Positions 11,758 to 23,075 of a stretch of DNA of 64,000 nt are shown one piece after another. Origin of the DNA: Tilletiopsis washingtonensis. Its lineage: Eukaryota > Basidiomycota > Exobasidiomycetes > Entylomatales. The notes beneath the pieces are model-generated. The model made no database searches and was not told the DNA's origin. It saw nothing but the letters and a program-made list of their open reading frames with translations. The stretch covers positions 88,628 through 152,627 of the forward strand of contig NW_020312023.1 of assembly GCF_003144115.1 (NCBI RefSeq). The letters are read 5' to 3'. Position 1 is the stretch's first letter. Every line of letters starts with the position of its first letter. Made by a program: the position numbers and the translations under genes.

Positions 11758-14700
11758 ATGCCGTCCGCGACGTCGAGCTCGGCACACCTGCCGACCAGCA
11801 GCTCGGGCATCGGCACGAGCACGCGTGCGAGCGCTGCCAGCGCTTCTGCCGAGGCCAGCTCGTCGCGCGTCACGCTTGATGAGCTGCGGCGCCGGCGGGT
11901 GCACGAGCGGGAGGAGGAGACCCGGTGAGTCGTTGATCTGACCTCTCCAGTGCTATGTATAGATCGGCTGACGAGCTTGTCCAGGGCCCTGACAAGCTCG
12001 CATGCGCTGGACTTGCACGAGCTGCACTTTCTCCTGACGCGTCGGACGCAGCTCGAGGAGATCGGCTCGCCGGCACATCCGCCGGTGTCTGCCGAGCTGC
12101 CCGAGCCAGATGCGACAGCAACTGCGTTTCTGAAGGAGTGGCAGCTTCGCAAGTGAGTATGCAGTAGGTACAGCTGGCTTCGGGCGGATCGCTGACGGAG
12201 CGATGTGTCTCAAGGGGCGGCAAGAGCATCATGGAGCTCGACGTGCCACCCATGCCGGCCGTGCCTCCACTACCAACGGCCTCGGCAGTCGAGAAGCCGC
12301 GACTCGCTCGCACACGCACAGACAACTCAGCGCAGCCGCCATCTGCTCCTGGGACGGCGCCGTCCACGCCGCGCCCGCTCAGTCCGGCCAAGGCCAGCGC
12401 CACGAGCCCGAAGAAGCCGGCAGTCAGCCCGGCGAAGGCCGCAGCTGCGAGCGCAGCCGCGGGCCCCAGCTCGCTCAGTGGTGAGGCGGCCAGTGCCGCA
12501 GGTGCAAGCGCTTTGATGCCGCCACCTCCTGCGAAAGTCAGCAAAGCGCCTGTAGCGGCTGCTACTCCGGCGTCCTCTCCGCTGAAGCCGGCAGCTGGTT
12601 CTGCTGCGTCAGCAGCCGATGCTGCCGCCCCTTCTGCCGCTGCGTCTCCAGAGAAGCGATCGCTTTCCGCGGCCGATGCTGCTGCCGAGCAGCGCGCAAG
12701 CAAGCAGCCAAAGACGACTGAAGCTCCGAAGACCCCGGCAAGCGTCGCACCGGCGCCGGTGGCCTCGGCGACGCAATCGCAGTCTCAGACGCAGACTCAG
12801 GACGAGAGCCAGGGAACGGCAGCAGACACGCAGGCGACGGCCGTCACCGTCCCGTCCGCTGGCTCGCAGTCGCAGAGCCAGCCGCTCAAGTCGCCGAAGA
12901 AGGAGCCGGAGGAGGAGGTCCGCGCGCCATCGGTGTCCGCCTCTTCCCCTGCTCCCGCGCGCGCAGCTCCAGCATCGTCTCCCACTCTCGACCGGAAGCC
13001 CGATTCGAGCGCTCCGTCGTCTGATGCTGCTCTGCCGCCGCTGCACCCGACACTGCAGCAGCTTGCGCCGAACCCGCTCGCTGTCACCTACGCGTCCTCG
13101 CTGCGCCCGCTGCCGCCAGACCCGTTCCGTCGCTTCACTGGCGTCGGCGTGGCGGGCGGCGCCATCCATCATCGCGGCCCGCGACGAGCGCAGCAGGCGC
13201 AGCCGCCGCGCTTTGGCGTGCCGCCTCCTGCTGGGCCGGCCGGAGCAGGGCCAGCAGACCTGAAGCGCTGGGCAGTCAGGGCAACGGCGAGCCCGACAGC
13301 TGGCCTCGTCGGCAAGGCCGACAAGTGTCTCAGCACGACAGACTGGAAGGCTGCCTTTGCAGAGAAGCGCTTCGTGCGCGCGATGGAGCGCATCGACAAG
13401 CTCAAGGAGAAGGGCGAGTGGAGCTTCCGCCAGCCGAAGAAGCAGAAGGGACCCGTCGTCAAGAAGGCGCAGTGGGACCACCTGCTCGAGGAGATGCGCT
13501 GGATGCAGACGGACTTCCGCGAAGAGCGGCGCTGGAAGCTGTCGGTTGCGCACGCCCTCGTTCACGCCGTCAAGGACTTTTGGCGCGCCTCGCCCGCTGC
13601 TCGGCGCGCAATGTGCGTGCGTCGGCGGCTCCCGCCGTCTGCTCTGCCCGATGCGCACACTTCTGCGGCCAACGGCGTCAAGCTCGAGCAGGGCGTCGAC
13701 GTCGAGATGCAGGATGCAGTCTCTGCAGCGCCAAATGGAGACGCGTCATCGCAGGCGGACGTCGCTCTGGACGCGGACGCAGATGCTGAGGCAGATGCCG
13801 ACGCTGATGCGGACGCCGATGCTGATGCTGATGCGGACGCAGACGCAGACGCAGAGGGCGAAGAATACGACGCTGATGCAGATGCAGAGGCGGACGATGT
13901 GGACCGCTCGCTGGCGCTGGACGACAGCCGGGCCGCGCCTCTACCCCCGATCCAGGTCGTCAAGGAGCCGCTGCCTCCGCCCGGGCCCATGCCTGTGCTG
14001 GCCGCGCCGCCGCCGGCCGCAGCGGCCGACATCTCGGTGCTAGTCGATGGCGAAGCTGTCGCGAGCGGAGTGCGGCCGGAAGCGCCGGGCCGTGACGACA
14101 CGCTCCTGCCGCAGGCGCTCGCCGCCACGCTGCGCCTGCCGGTCTTCAACGCCAGCACGTCTGCAACGGTCGTCTCCGCGTCGGTGCTGCTGGACGCCGC
14201 CGCTGAGAGCCTGGCCAAGCAGGGCGTCGAAGTGCCGGAAGGCATCGACCTCGACGAGATCTCGTTCCACACGCTCTTCCCCGAGTTGCCGCTGTACGAC
14301 GCGCCGACTGAGCCGGAGGCGAGCGGCAAGAGCGAGCGCCGCTGGGACGACGGCAGTCTCAACGCGGCGCCGCGGCTGACGCATGTTAGCCGCCTGCTTG
14401 ACTCGAAGCCGCTGCTCGTCTCCACGCTGCAGCCAGCAAAGAACCGCGCCATGGGCCAGTGGCGCGAGGACAGCGACTGGCACATCGCCGCCGAGCTGGC
14501 CGACCCGTCGAAGGGCGTCAGTGCCGACCAGCTCGACGCGCCGCTGCAGCCCGGCTCGCTGCTCTTCACGCGCAAGAGCAACAAACCGTCGCGCGAGGCG
14601 CCGCACGTCTCGACTGTGCCTGCTGCTCCGGCAAATCCCGACGTGCGCGCTGCGCAGTTCCTCTGGGGCAGCGAGGAGGACGAGTACCTGGGCGCCCTCG

Positions 14701-16350
14701 TGCGCCAATACGGTACGCACTGGGCGCTGATCTCTGATCTGTTCAACTCGACGCGCCTCACCGTCCCGACGGATCGCCGCGAAGCCTGGGACTGCTACGA
14801 CCGCTGGCAGCGCATCCAGAAGGCTGCCGAGGATGGCAAGCCTCCACCGGGCCCGCCAACGCTGCCGTCCGTGGCCGAGGCTGCGCAAGCAGCCGCTGCT
14901 GCTGCGGGCGCTGCGGCAGGCACTGGCGATGGAGCAGCTGCCGCGTCCTCCGCCGCTCTGGCTGCCGCCTCCAGCTCGCTTGCGGCGAAGCGTGAGCGCC
15001 TGACAAAGAAGCTCGGGCAGAAATACGACGGCTCGCGCAAGAAGATGCGGCACGTCAACATCGTCGAGGTGATGCGCAAGTGCAGCAAGCGTCGCGACGC
15101 CCAAGCCAAGCCGACGGCCGCGCAGGCCGCGCGCAAGGTCAACCTGCAGTCGCACGAGACGCACTCGCAGATCAAGCCTGGCCCGGCGCTGACGCCACAG
15201 CAGCTCAGCACGCTCAAGGCCGAGCGCGACGAGACGAGCTTCCGGCAGTACTATGCCTTCCAGCAACAGCGCGAGCAACAGCGTCTCGAGGCGCAGCGCA
15301 ACGCCGCGCAGCAGCAGGCTGCTCTGCAGGCACAGCAGAACCAGCAGCAACAGCAGCAGCAAGCGCAGCAGCAGCAACAGGCGCAGCAGCAGCAAGCCCA
15401 GCAGGCTCAGCAACAGCAGCAGCAGCAGCAAGCGCAGGCTCAGGCCCAAGCGCAGGCACAGGCACAGGCGCGTGCTCGAGCTGCTGGCCAGCCCCAAGGC
15501 CAGATGGGCGCACAGGGCGCTCAGCAAGCAGCGCGCGGTCCGATACCCTCGCAGCTCCAGCAGCCCGCTCGTCCGCAGTCGCCAATGCCTCGTGCTCAAC
15601 AGCCTGGCCAGCCGCAACAGCAGCAGCAGGCGCCGCAGCCGCAGCAGCAGCAGCAGAACATGGCCACCGGCTCGCCGAGCATCGCTGCAGCGCGGACAAA
15701 TACGAGCCAGGCGCCGATGCAGCAAGGCCAGATGTACCGAGCGCCAAATGCCGCTGGGCAGTTCCCGCAGGGCCAAGCAGGCGCTCAAGCTGCTCGTCAG
15801 CAAGCCGCCGGCTCGCGGCCCGGGACCGCTACGGCTCCGGCGCAGGGCATGGTCGTTCCGCCCGGCACCACGCCGCAGCAGAACCAGGCGCTGCTCGCCT
15901 TGCAGGCCAGCTTGACACAGAGCCTGGCGAGCACCAACTCGAACATCACCCAGGAGCAGGTGCGTCATCGAAGCGCTGTGCTGCTGCGCTTTTCTTTGCT
16001 GACTCTCCTTCTCTCAGATCAACTCGCTCGCCGCGCAGCTCTGGCGCAACCAGGCCGCAGCAGCCGCCGTGCAGGCTGCCGTTCCGGCTGGCTCTCAGCC
16101 GCAGATGCAGCAGCAACAGCAGCAGCCGCTCCAGCAGCAGCAGCGTCGTCCGGCGCCGCAGCAACAGGCACAGGGACAACAGCGCCCACAGGCTCGTCCG
16201 CAGGTGCCCGGCCAGCCGCAGCAGGCGCAGCAGCAACAGCAGGCGCAGGCGCAACAGGCAGCTCGACCTGCAGGCGCCCAGCCGTTGCAAGCGGCACCTG
16301 GCGCAGGTCAGAATACGGCCGCGCCAGGCGGGCAGCAGGCCAGGCGATGA
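11758..16350 (+). CDS. eaf1: Eaf1/Vid21-type NuA4 acetyltransferase scaffold (HSA + SANT)
   Basis: Platform subunit of the NuA4 histone acetyltransferase; the HSA domain recruits actin/Arp4 and the SANT domain binds within the complex. Exons: 11758-11924, 11985-12152, 12215-15959, 16018-16350, giving 1470 residues. A Pro/Ala/Ser-rich N-terminus leads to the HSA domain near residues 485-560 (WDHLLEEMRWMQTDF). An acidic Asp-Ala repeat follows at about 630-658, then a SANT/Myb domain at about 922-980 (FLWGSEEDEYLGALVRQYG). The C-terminus is strongly Gln-rich. The third exon uses an AAG rather than CAG acceptor. HSA plus SANT without a helicase domain separates it from Swr1/Ino80/p400. Divergent from skp1; converges on the next gene. 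Confidence 0.9.
13770..13853 (+). repeat. Asp-Ala dipeptide repeat tract in eaf1
   Basis: An imperfect 6-bp repeat (GAC/GAT followed by GCN) encodes an almost pure Asp-Ala run with two Glu interruptions; a shorter copy follows near 13869-13895. Third-position variation between GAC/GAT and GCA/GCG/GCC/GCT suggests the run is not a recent slippage product. Confidence 0.85.
15256..15440 (+). repeat. Poly-glutamine (CAG/CAA) tract in eaf1
   Basis: CAG-rich, CAA-interrupted sequence encoding a Gln-rich C-terminal region with Ala interspersed; further Gln runs lie near 15610-15660 and 16080-16260. Likely length-variable between strains. Confidence 0.85.
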
Positions 16351-16671
16351 GGCCGACTCGCTTGTGTGGCCCGCCGCTCGATGGGCCCTCTGGAGGACGT
16401 GTACGGGAACAATGTCATCTCACTCGCATCGGTCCAAGTGGCACTGAGACGCAGGCTGTGTCGTGTTGTACAGATGCAGGGCGAAGGGTATCGACGGGCA
16501 CGCGCGCAGGTCATGCCAGCGGATTGTCGAAGAGCCCGGACGTCCCGTGAAGGTCGCCGCGGTCTGCTCGAGCAACGGTACTGCTCCAGTCGGGGATGGC
16601 CGGCGGCAGCCAGTGGACCGAAGACCCTGCAAGCTGGTGTCAGCATCATGCTCGGCTACAAGACGTGGGCT
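16351..16671. other. Short convergent intergenic region
   Basis: About 320 bp between the convergent ends of eaf1 and the Zn2Cys6 regulator. It should contain both 3' UTRs. I see no further gene. Confidence 0.5.
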
Positions 16672-19463
16672 TCACGTACAGAAATCAGGGTCGAGCAGGT
16701 AGTCCATCGGCAGACCCGACGTGGCGCCGACCTGCATCTGCTGCTCCTGCAGCGCATTCGACGTGACGCCTGCTGCTGCGTCGAGCAGCATGTCGGAGGT
16801 CGTGTCGCCGCCACTTGGCGAGAGGAGTCGCAAGATGCCGCCGTTGCGGAACCAGGCCGGCGTCGTCGTGCCGCTGGCCGCGCGCTCCTTGCGCGATGCC
16901 AGGAGTGAGCGTAGGAAAGAGGCGTGCAGAGCGGGAGCATGCGCCGGCGAGATCGAGACCTCCTCGAGCATCGCGGCGACCTGCTCGACGATGCTGACCG
17001 CGCGGCGACCATTGCCGAAGTGTGCGAAAGCCTGAAGCAACAGCATGTGAGCGGTGCAAGGTGCCACGGGTTGCCACGCCGCCTCACGGGCTGGGTGAGC
17101 TTGAGCAGAAAGACGCAGGAGTACGAGGCCATGACGAGCTGCGTGTTCGGCGACCAGCGGAACACCGGCCGCATGCCCGCCAGGACGTGCGTCGTGAACT
17201 TCTCCGCGGCGTTCCAGCAGCGATGGTAGACTGTGACAGCGCGATGAGCAGTAAATGCGCCGATGCTGCGCTTGCACGCACAGTTTTCGAGCTTGAGCAC
17301 CGTGTCGTCGGGCTCCTGCATGGCCAATTGCAGGCCGAAGCTGTCGACGGCGGTGAGCATCTCGGATGTAGCGCGTGCGCACTCTGTCTCTTGCGCACCT
17401 GTTTAGCTGCAGACGGGCGTGCTCTAGCCGGATCGGCCACTGCTTGCGGAGCGACTGCAGCATGCGCTCGTCGAAGTTGTCTGCCCTGGCCGGCGCGGGC
17501 TCTGCGCTGCTCGGCTCGGAGAAGAAGCCATATGCGCTCCAGCGCTCGGCCCACTCGTCGAGCTGCTGGTTGAAGCGCGGCAGTGCTGCTGAAATCGAGG
17601 CATCTGATCGTTCTTGCGGGCCGTTGATGTGCGACGACAGCCACTCGAGCTGCCGCGTCTGGGGCGAGAGGGCTTGATTAGCTGCTGCGTTCGGGCCTGG
17701 GCGCAAAAACTCACGAGGATCGTCTGCAACTCGACGAACGAGGCGACTCCCTTGTCCCACGGTTTGTTGCCCGGGTGGAAGCCCCAGGTCCCAGCTGCAC
17801 GACTCAGCTGCCCGGCGCCGGCAGCGCCCGCATTGGGCTTGCCAAGCTGCGCACTGAGCGAGCGATCGACGCTGAAGGCGCAGAACCAGGCGCGCTGCCG
17901 GTTCACGGCGTCCCACGAATCGGTGCTCGGGCTCGCACAGAGCGCCTCGCGGTGCAGGCCAAGGTCGTTGGCAATGCGCATCGCCAAGCCGACGAAGAGG
18001 TAGCTCGTGTTGAGCTCAAATTGTCGCGACGGAAGCCCCCACATCGAGAGCAGAAGCAGTCTGCACCGGAGCATCAGCATTTGCGCCTGTTCGCGGCCGA
18101 GTACGGCTGCTCACCCCTGCACGGTTTCGACGCTCTTATGGCCCTTGACGATGCTGGTCGCGACCATCTCGTCGGCCACCTCCTTGCACTGATCATGCAC
18201 CTTTGAGCCCCTCACGTAGATGCTAGCGACCGCGCAGATTGCTAGATAGAGTATCGGAGAGCGTCCGATGACGAAGTGCGGGTCGCCGTGCCTACACGGG
18301 TCTCCGTCTAGCACGAGGAGATGTTGCGCACACTTGTCAAAGTACAGCGCGAAGAGGGCTCGAGCGGCGGCGAGCGGCACGACGGCCAGTGCGCGATTGC
18401 GCTCGCCTTTGCCGGTGCTAGGCTCGGCCCGCTGCGGCGGCGCGTGCGTGTTCAGCGCTGCCTCGGCAAGCACGCCGATAGGATGTAGCTGACTGTCCAC
18501 GCCCGCTCGGCGTGTGCTCGTTGAAGATATCGCGGGCGAAGGGAGCGATGCAGCGAAAGATGTCGTTTCGATCCGATGTGATTGGCTAGCCCTCGAGGCT
18601 GTGGCGCCCATCGGCTCGCTTTGTGCCTGGCTCCAGTCGTGCTGCAGTCTGCTTGAGCTCGGCTGATGCGTTGATGCAGAGGTCACGTCCGGCAGCGGCG
18701 CGTAGCGTGGCAGCGCATCGCGCGCCTGCATCTGACTCACCACGCCGGCAAGGTGGCTCACGCTGCGCTCGAGTGTCGCGATGCGGCCTCGCATCTCTTG
18801 CTGCTCGGCGTGCACGCTGCTCGCAGTGCTCGCCGCTGCTGGCATATGATCGGCGCTGAAGACGAACGACGGCTGGTCCATCGACACCTTGACCGAGCCG
18901 CTGCCCGAAGGCTGAGCGCCGGGCCATCCGCTCGTCCCCACTGGATTGGGCTGGCCCACCATGTGCATCTCTCCAGCCTTGGCGAGATACGTCAGGCCTT
19001 CGTCCCGTGCCTTTCTCTCCGCCTCCCGCCGCTTGCGCTTGGCCTTTCTCCCGCCCTCAAAGACGCACGTTCCCGGCCGCCTCAGCCGCAGGCACCTGGC
19101 GCACGGCGCGAGCGCTCTGGGCCCGACGCCGGGGCCTGGCGTCGTAGCAGGCACGCAGCGCATCTTCAGCCGGCGGCATGCCGTGCACGCCTCGGAGCTG
19201 CGCTTGCGCTTCTGCTTCTGCTTGGGCCCGTCCTCGAGGCGCGTGCTCGACGACGCAGACGCCTGCGAGTCGGACTCGTCGGCATCGTCGTCGTCGCCGT
19301 CCGACTCGCCCTCGTCTGAGTCATCGCTGCGCACCGAGGACTTGCTGAGTCCGGACACTGATGGCTTCTCGCTCGCTCGGCCGGCCGGCAGAGCGAAGGA
19401 AGAGCCTGCGGTCGAGCTGCCCGGCCGGGCGCTGGCGCCCGGGCGCGGGTGCTGCTCTGCCAT
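16672..19463 (-). CDS. Zn2Cys6 transcription factor with fungal-specific middle-homology domain
   Basis: Putative nuclear regulator. Exons in order: 18115-19463, 17715-18060, 17399-17658, 17088-17340, 16672-17031, giving 855 residues; introns 54-58 nt. An acidic Ser/Asp segment and a basic patch precede the zinc cluster at residues 93-133, spacing C-x2-C-x6-C-x17-C-x2-C-x8-C. The middle-homology domain follows, recognisable from LFALYFDKCAQHLLVLD, a Leu-rich LLLLSMWGLPSRQF helix and AMRIANDLGLHRE. The family acts as DNA-binding regulators of metabolism, but I cannot assign a target. Start is the first ATG of the exon. It is divergent from the next gene. Exon joins close in frame; the intron 3 acceptor was chosen because nearer AGs break frame. 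Confidence 0.85.
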
Positions 19464-20542
19464 GCGGCTGCCGGATGGCGGACGTGCTGAGCGCGTGCGC
19501 CGCTCCGCAGCACGAACGGCAGCTGCTGGAGGTCGAGATCGTCTGCGAGTGCGGTGGGAGAGTGTGGAGCGCCGGCTGAGCGACGAGCATCAACGAATGT
19601 GGTGCGGAGCGAAGTGCGGGGTAGCGCCTGGTCCGGCCCAGCGCACCCGCCGGCCCGGCTCGCGAAATCAAGAGCCGGTCCTGCTCCCACGCAAAGCGCT
19701 TGGAGCACGCCGCTGTGCGCACGCTCCAGCACCACGCATGCGCGCGCTGTGAGCGCCTACTCGAGCTGGAGGAGACCTTGCGAAGCAGGTATGTTGCTCA
19801 AAATCAAACAGCGGAAGAGATTAGCGCGAGAGATGCGTTGCGCCTCGACGCGGACGCGGGCAGGCGGCGCCACCTGTGATGTGACGCCGCACACAACTCG
19901 TCACACTCACACGACGCGACGTGCACATCCCTGGACACGACGACGCCGCAATCTCGACATCAACACGCGCACGTACAGCGTCTCAATCAGCCTCGAGTGG
20001 CTCGGCGCCGCCCGCCGCGCCAGCTCGGCAGCCGGTGAGCTGCGCACGTGGTGAGCCGAGGCGCAAACGATAGCTTCGGTCAGCGCTGGCCGCAGAGACC
20101 CTGCCTTCGCTCCACCATCGCCCATCTCCAGCCCCGTCGTACTGCCGTCAACGCGTCCCGCCGCTCGCCACTTCACATCCCTCTGCGGCCTGTCTCTTCT
20201 CGTGCGCCTGAGAGGCTCACTCTACGCTCCGCTTGCCGCGCCGGCCCGCTCGCTCTCTCGCCCATCAGCTCGTCATCCTCAACACCCAGGCCTCGTCGCG
20301 ACTGACCAGTCGTCCGTCCGCCTCGAGTGCAGCGTCATTTGCGCAGCATCTTCGATAAGTGACGAAGCCACCTTTGCGTGAGTCTTCTTGCAGCGCCGGA
20401 CCTGTCTCGTGTCGTCGCCACTGCACACTTGCCCGATCCTGGACTGACATTCCCCGTGCACGACTGGTATGAAGCTAGGCTGCACCGGCTTCGCTCCCAC
20501 CTCGTCATCGCACTCGCCGCTCCGGCACTCTCTTCGGCCGTT
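19464..20542. promoter_or_regulatory. Divergent intergenic region
   Basis: About 1.1 kb between divergent start codons. No coding family is recognisable. The frame upstream of 20543 is open but lacks an ATG, so an unseen 5' exon of the downstream gene could lie here. Confidence 0.45.
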
Positions 20543-21218
20543 ATGTCAACTGTGCTACTCGATCACCTCAAGACGGTGGGCAACTCGGTGTCGCCGCCGG
20601 TCCTCAAGGCCGAGCTCGCCCGCAGCGTCGACCTACTCATGAAGCAGTTCTACGGCGTGTGCGTCTTCCAGAGCAACGAGCGCGCCCAGTCCTGGATGGC
20701 TGTGTGCCAGGACGCATACTACGCTCTCCAACTTCCTAACGAGGATGCAGTGTTTCACTTGCGCGAGTCTCGCAAGTTCCACGGAGATGCTGCCGCGCTG
20801 CTCACCCGCAACAAGCGTCTTGCCGTGCTTGCCGAGGAACCGGCCCAGTACGCTGCAGACTGGCCTCGCGAGCAGGCAAGCAAGGAGATGCTGCTTCAGC
20901 TGGGTCTGGCCGAGATCCGCTTCAAGAGGCAGGCAGAGCTGCTTGGTGAGCCGCTGCGCAACTTCGAGGCGATCGCCAACATGAACAAGCGCCGTGAGGC
21001 TCTTGAGAAGAGCCTCGAGGATCTCGAGCCTCAGCCGCCGCTCGCTCAGCCAAACATGGGCAAGGGAGCTGCCAAGGAGGCTGCGGGCCCGAACCCTTTT
21101 ATCAAGCCTGAAGGCGAGTCAGAAGTGGGTTCTGCCTCGCACTGTGAGACTTGCTCACAGTACTCTTACAGACGCCGGAGCAGGCCCTAGCAGCGAGAAG
21201 CGCAAGCGCCTCAGCTGA
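20543..21218 (+). CDS. Unrecognised charged protein with a predicted GC-AG intron
   Basis: I do not recognise this protein. Model: exons 20543-21113 and 21172-21218, giving 205 residues. The 58-nt intron would begin GCGAGT rather than GT and end TTACAG. Every GT donor I tested either breaks frame or makes a 28-nt intron. The sequence is mainly helical and charged, with likely coiled coil near residues 140-170 (NMNKRREALEKSLEDLEP). It ends in a basic stretch, SEKRKRLS, that could be a nuclear localisation signal. No transmembrane segment or signal peptide is visible. Acidic plus Leu-rich heptad character would suit a subunit of a nuclear complex, but this is only inference. The start is the first in-frame ATG; an upstream exon is possible. 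Confidence 0.6.
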
Positions 21219-21821
21219 ACCAGCGCAGGGCTCGCACAGGCCAAGGTGAGACTGTGTGCAGTAACTCCCCCTTTCTTGTCTCCGCTGACACCAGGCCTCC
21301 TCCTTGCGCAGCGCTCGTGATGCACGCCGCGGTGTCAAGTCCGGCCATTCAGCAATCCACTCCAGCCCTAGCCCATCTTGCCGTCTCCGTTTCTCGTCCG
21401 ACTCGCATCTCATGTCTCTCCCCATAACGACTGAATACTTCTCTTCTCACCCCTCTGTGGCGTGCTCGTGCAAGTCCGAGCGAACAAGCCCTCGGCCACA
21501 CCTTGGTGCAACCACGCTGACGCCACCGCGCCACGGGTGCATCGCACAGGGAGTCTACGTGACAGAGCGCAGGTTCATCTGCCGGCGGAAAGCCTCTTCG
21601 TACGTCCTACTCAATCTGACCGGAGGGGAGACCACGAAGCAGCCTTTCGCCGGCTGCGGGCTGCGCATGAGCCATGCCGCACTTCGGAACGCCGCCGCTG
21701 TGGTGCCTTTCAGATCACCGCATCGTGTCGCAGCAGATCCTCGCGAGTCATACATTCACGTCTCCACCACAGAAAGCGGCGCTCTCGCCAGAGTCAGACA
21801 GTAGCAAGCGCAGCGAGGCGC
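21219..21821. other. Convergent intergenic region
   Basis: About 600 bp between the ends of the unrecognised gene and the first ATO-family gene. Reading through intron 8 of that gene would extend its frame to 21748. Otherwise I see nothing specific. Confidence 0.45.
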
Positions 21822-23075
21822 TCAGTAGTCGTCCGAACGCGGCAGCGGCAGCACCGGCTGAGGGAAGCAAAAGCGCGTCAGCTACAGCTCGAGGCGCAGA
21901 CAGGCCGTTTGCTTTGCTCACCACCGGGATGCCCTCCTCCTGGTTCATGATGGCAGCCGCCAGATACCAGAGGACGATGCCGACGATGATGCTGCGGGGT
22001 GAAGGCTTGACTCAGCCTCGTGAGCGTGCTCTGCCTATGTCAGGTCAACTTACAACAGCGCGCCGGCGGCCTTCTGCAGGGCGATCTGCGGCCCACCGTT
22101 GCTGCCGAATTGCAGGAAGTTCACGCCGAGAAGGATCAAGGCGATGATGATTTGACTGGGCGAGGCAGAGGAGTGAGCAAGACCTCGCTCGTCGAAAGCA
22201 GAACACGCACAGGGCACCGCCGGAGATGGGCACGGCAGTCTTGAAAGAGGCCATGTAGACGCTGCAGAAACGCATGGGCGTCAGCGTCGGCACAAGGTTA
22301 GGTTGAGCAAGGCGCTGCATGCCGCTCACAAGAACACCGGGATCATGGCGCAGAAGACTGGTATGCGGGATCAGTATGGCACGAGTGGCCGCACTTGAGC
22401 TGTGTCTCACAAAGGAGCGCTGTGGGCAAGATAGCATCAGCGCTTGGGACTAGAGCAGCCGACGCGTCTCACATAGTGCAGAGTAGAGGCTGACGACGCC
22501 CGGCAGCAGCTGGCCGCCGGCGGCCTCGATGTAGGCGTTCTGAATACCCGTCCAAGGCAAGAAGACGATCGACAGGCCCGAGATCAGGCCTCCGAAACAG
22601 CCGCCGAGCGTGGCTGCAAAGGTGTTGCCCTCGGCGAACGCGAAGCAGCAGGCGATGAACAGGCCCGCTCCGCCGAGAGGCAGGCCCGTCATGACCGAGA
22701 TGTTGAGCTGCGTGAGGCCTCTGACTCCCACGAGGATCAGGCCGAGGAACAGCTGCACGCGAGAATGAGTCGCTGCCAGCACGGAAGGGTAGCTTATACA
22801 CTCACGACATGCGTCTGGATAGCGAGGTCAGCACAGAGCTACACGCGTGAAGCACTGTCACTCACGCCGATGCCAAGCAGCACGAGCGGCAGCGGATTTC
22901 CGATCCGCCGGTGGTAAGTAGGCAGACCAGGCTGCGACGTATCGATCGGGTGGCCGCCGTTGGTGTGGAGGCGAGTGAAGCGGTGGTTCCCGCTGCGGAC
23001 GTGCTCGAGCCTGTTCGGGTCGGGCGCAAGGCCCATCTGCTCCTTGAAGCTCGGCTGGCGGTAGGGCTGCGACAT
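21822..23075 (-). CDS. GPR1/FUN34/YaaH (ATO) family acetate transporter, paralogue A
   Basis: Six-TM plasma-membrane protein of the AceTr family, associated with acetate uptake or ammonium export. Exons in order: 22866-23075, 22806-22814, 22473-22752, 22411-22419, 22330-22357, 22261-22211, 22054-22155, 21922-21991, 21822-21857, giving 264 residues. The N-terminal signature appears as IGNPLPLVLLGIG, followed by FAEGNTFAATLGGCFGG and LPWTGIQNAYIEAAGG. The TFG-type features are family-typical, but PLVLL departs from the usual PLGLL. Two exons are only 9 nt, each flanked by introns of 51-53 nt with good signals. The C-terminus is PVLPLPRSDDY if intron 8 is spliced, longer if retained. It is divergent from paralogue B. 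The family call is firm; the microexons are predictions. Confidence 0.82.

Noticed and set aside
14040-15968. 642-codon minus-strand ORF antisense to eaf1
   Set aside because: It is the shadow of the eaf1 CAG/GCN-rich coding strand: its leucine runs are the antisense of the poly-Gln codons. The sense strand has HSA and SANT domains.
21748-21921. Longer C-terminus of ATO paralogue A by read-through of intron 8
   Set aside because: Good GTGAGC and CCTCAG sites and a normal 64-nt length favour splicing to the short tail ending in DDY. The read-through tail is low-complexity and lacks family features.
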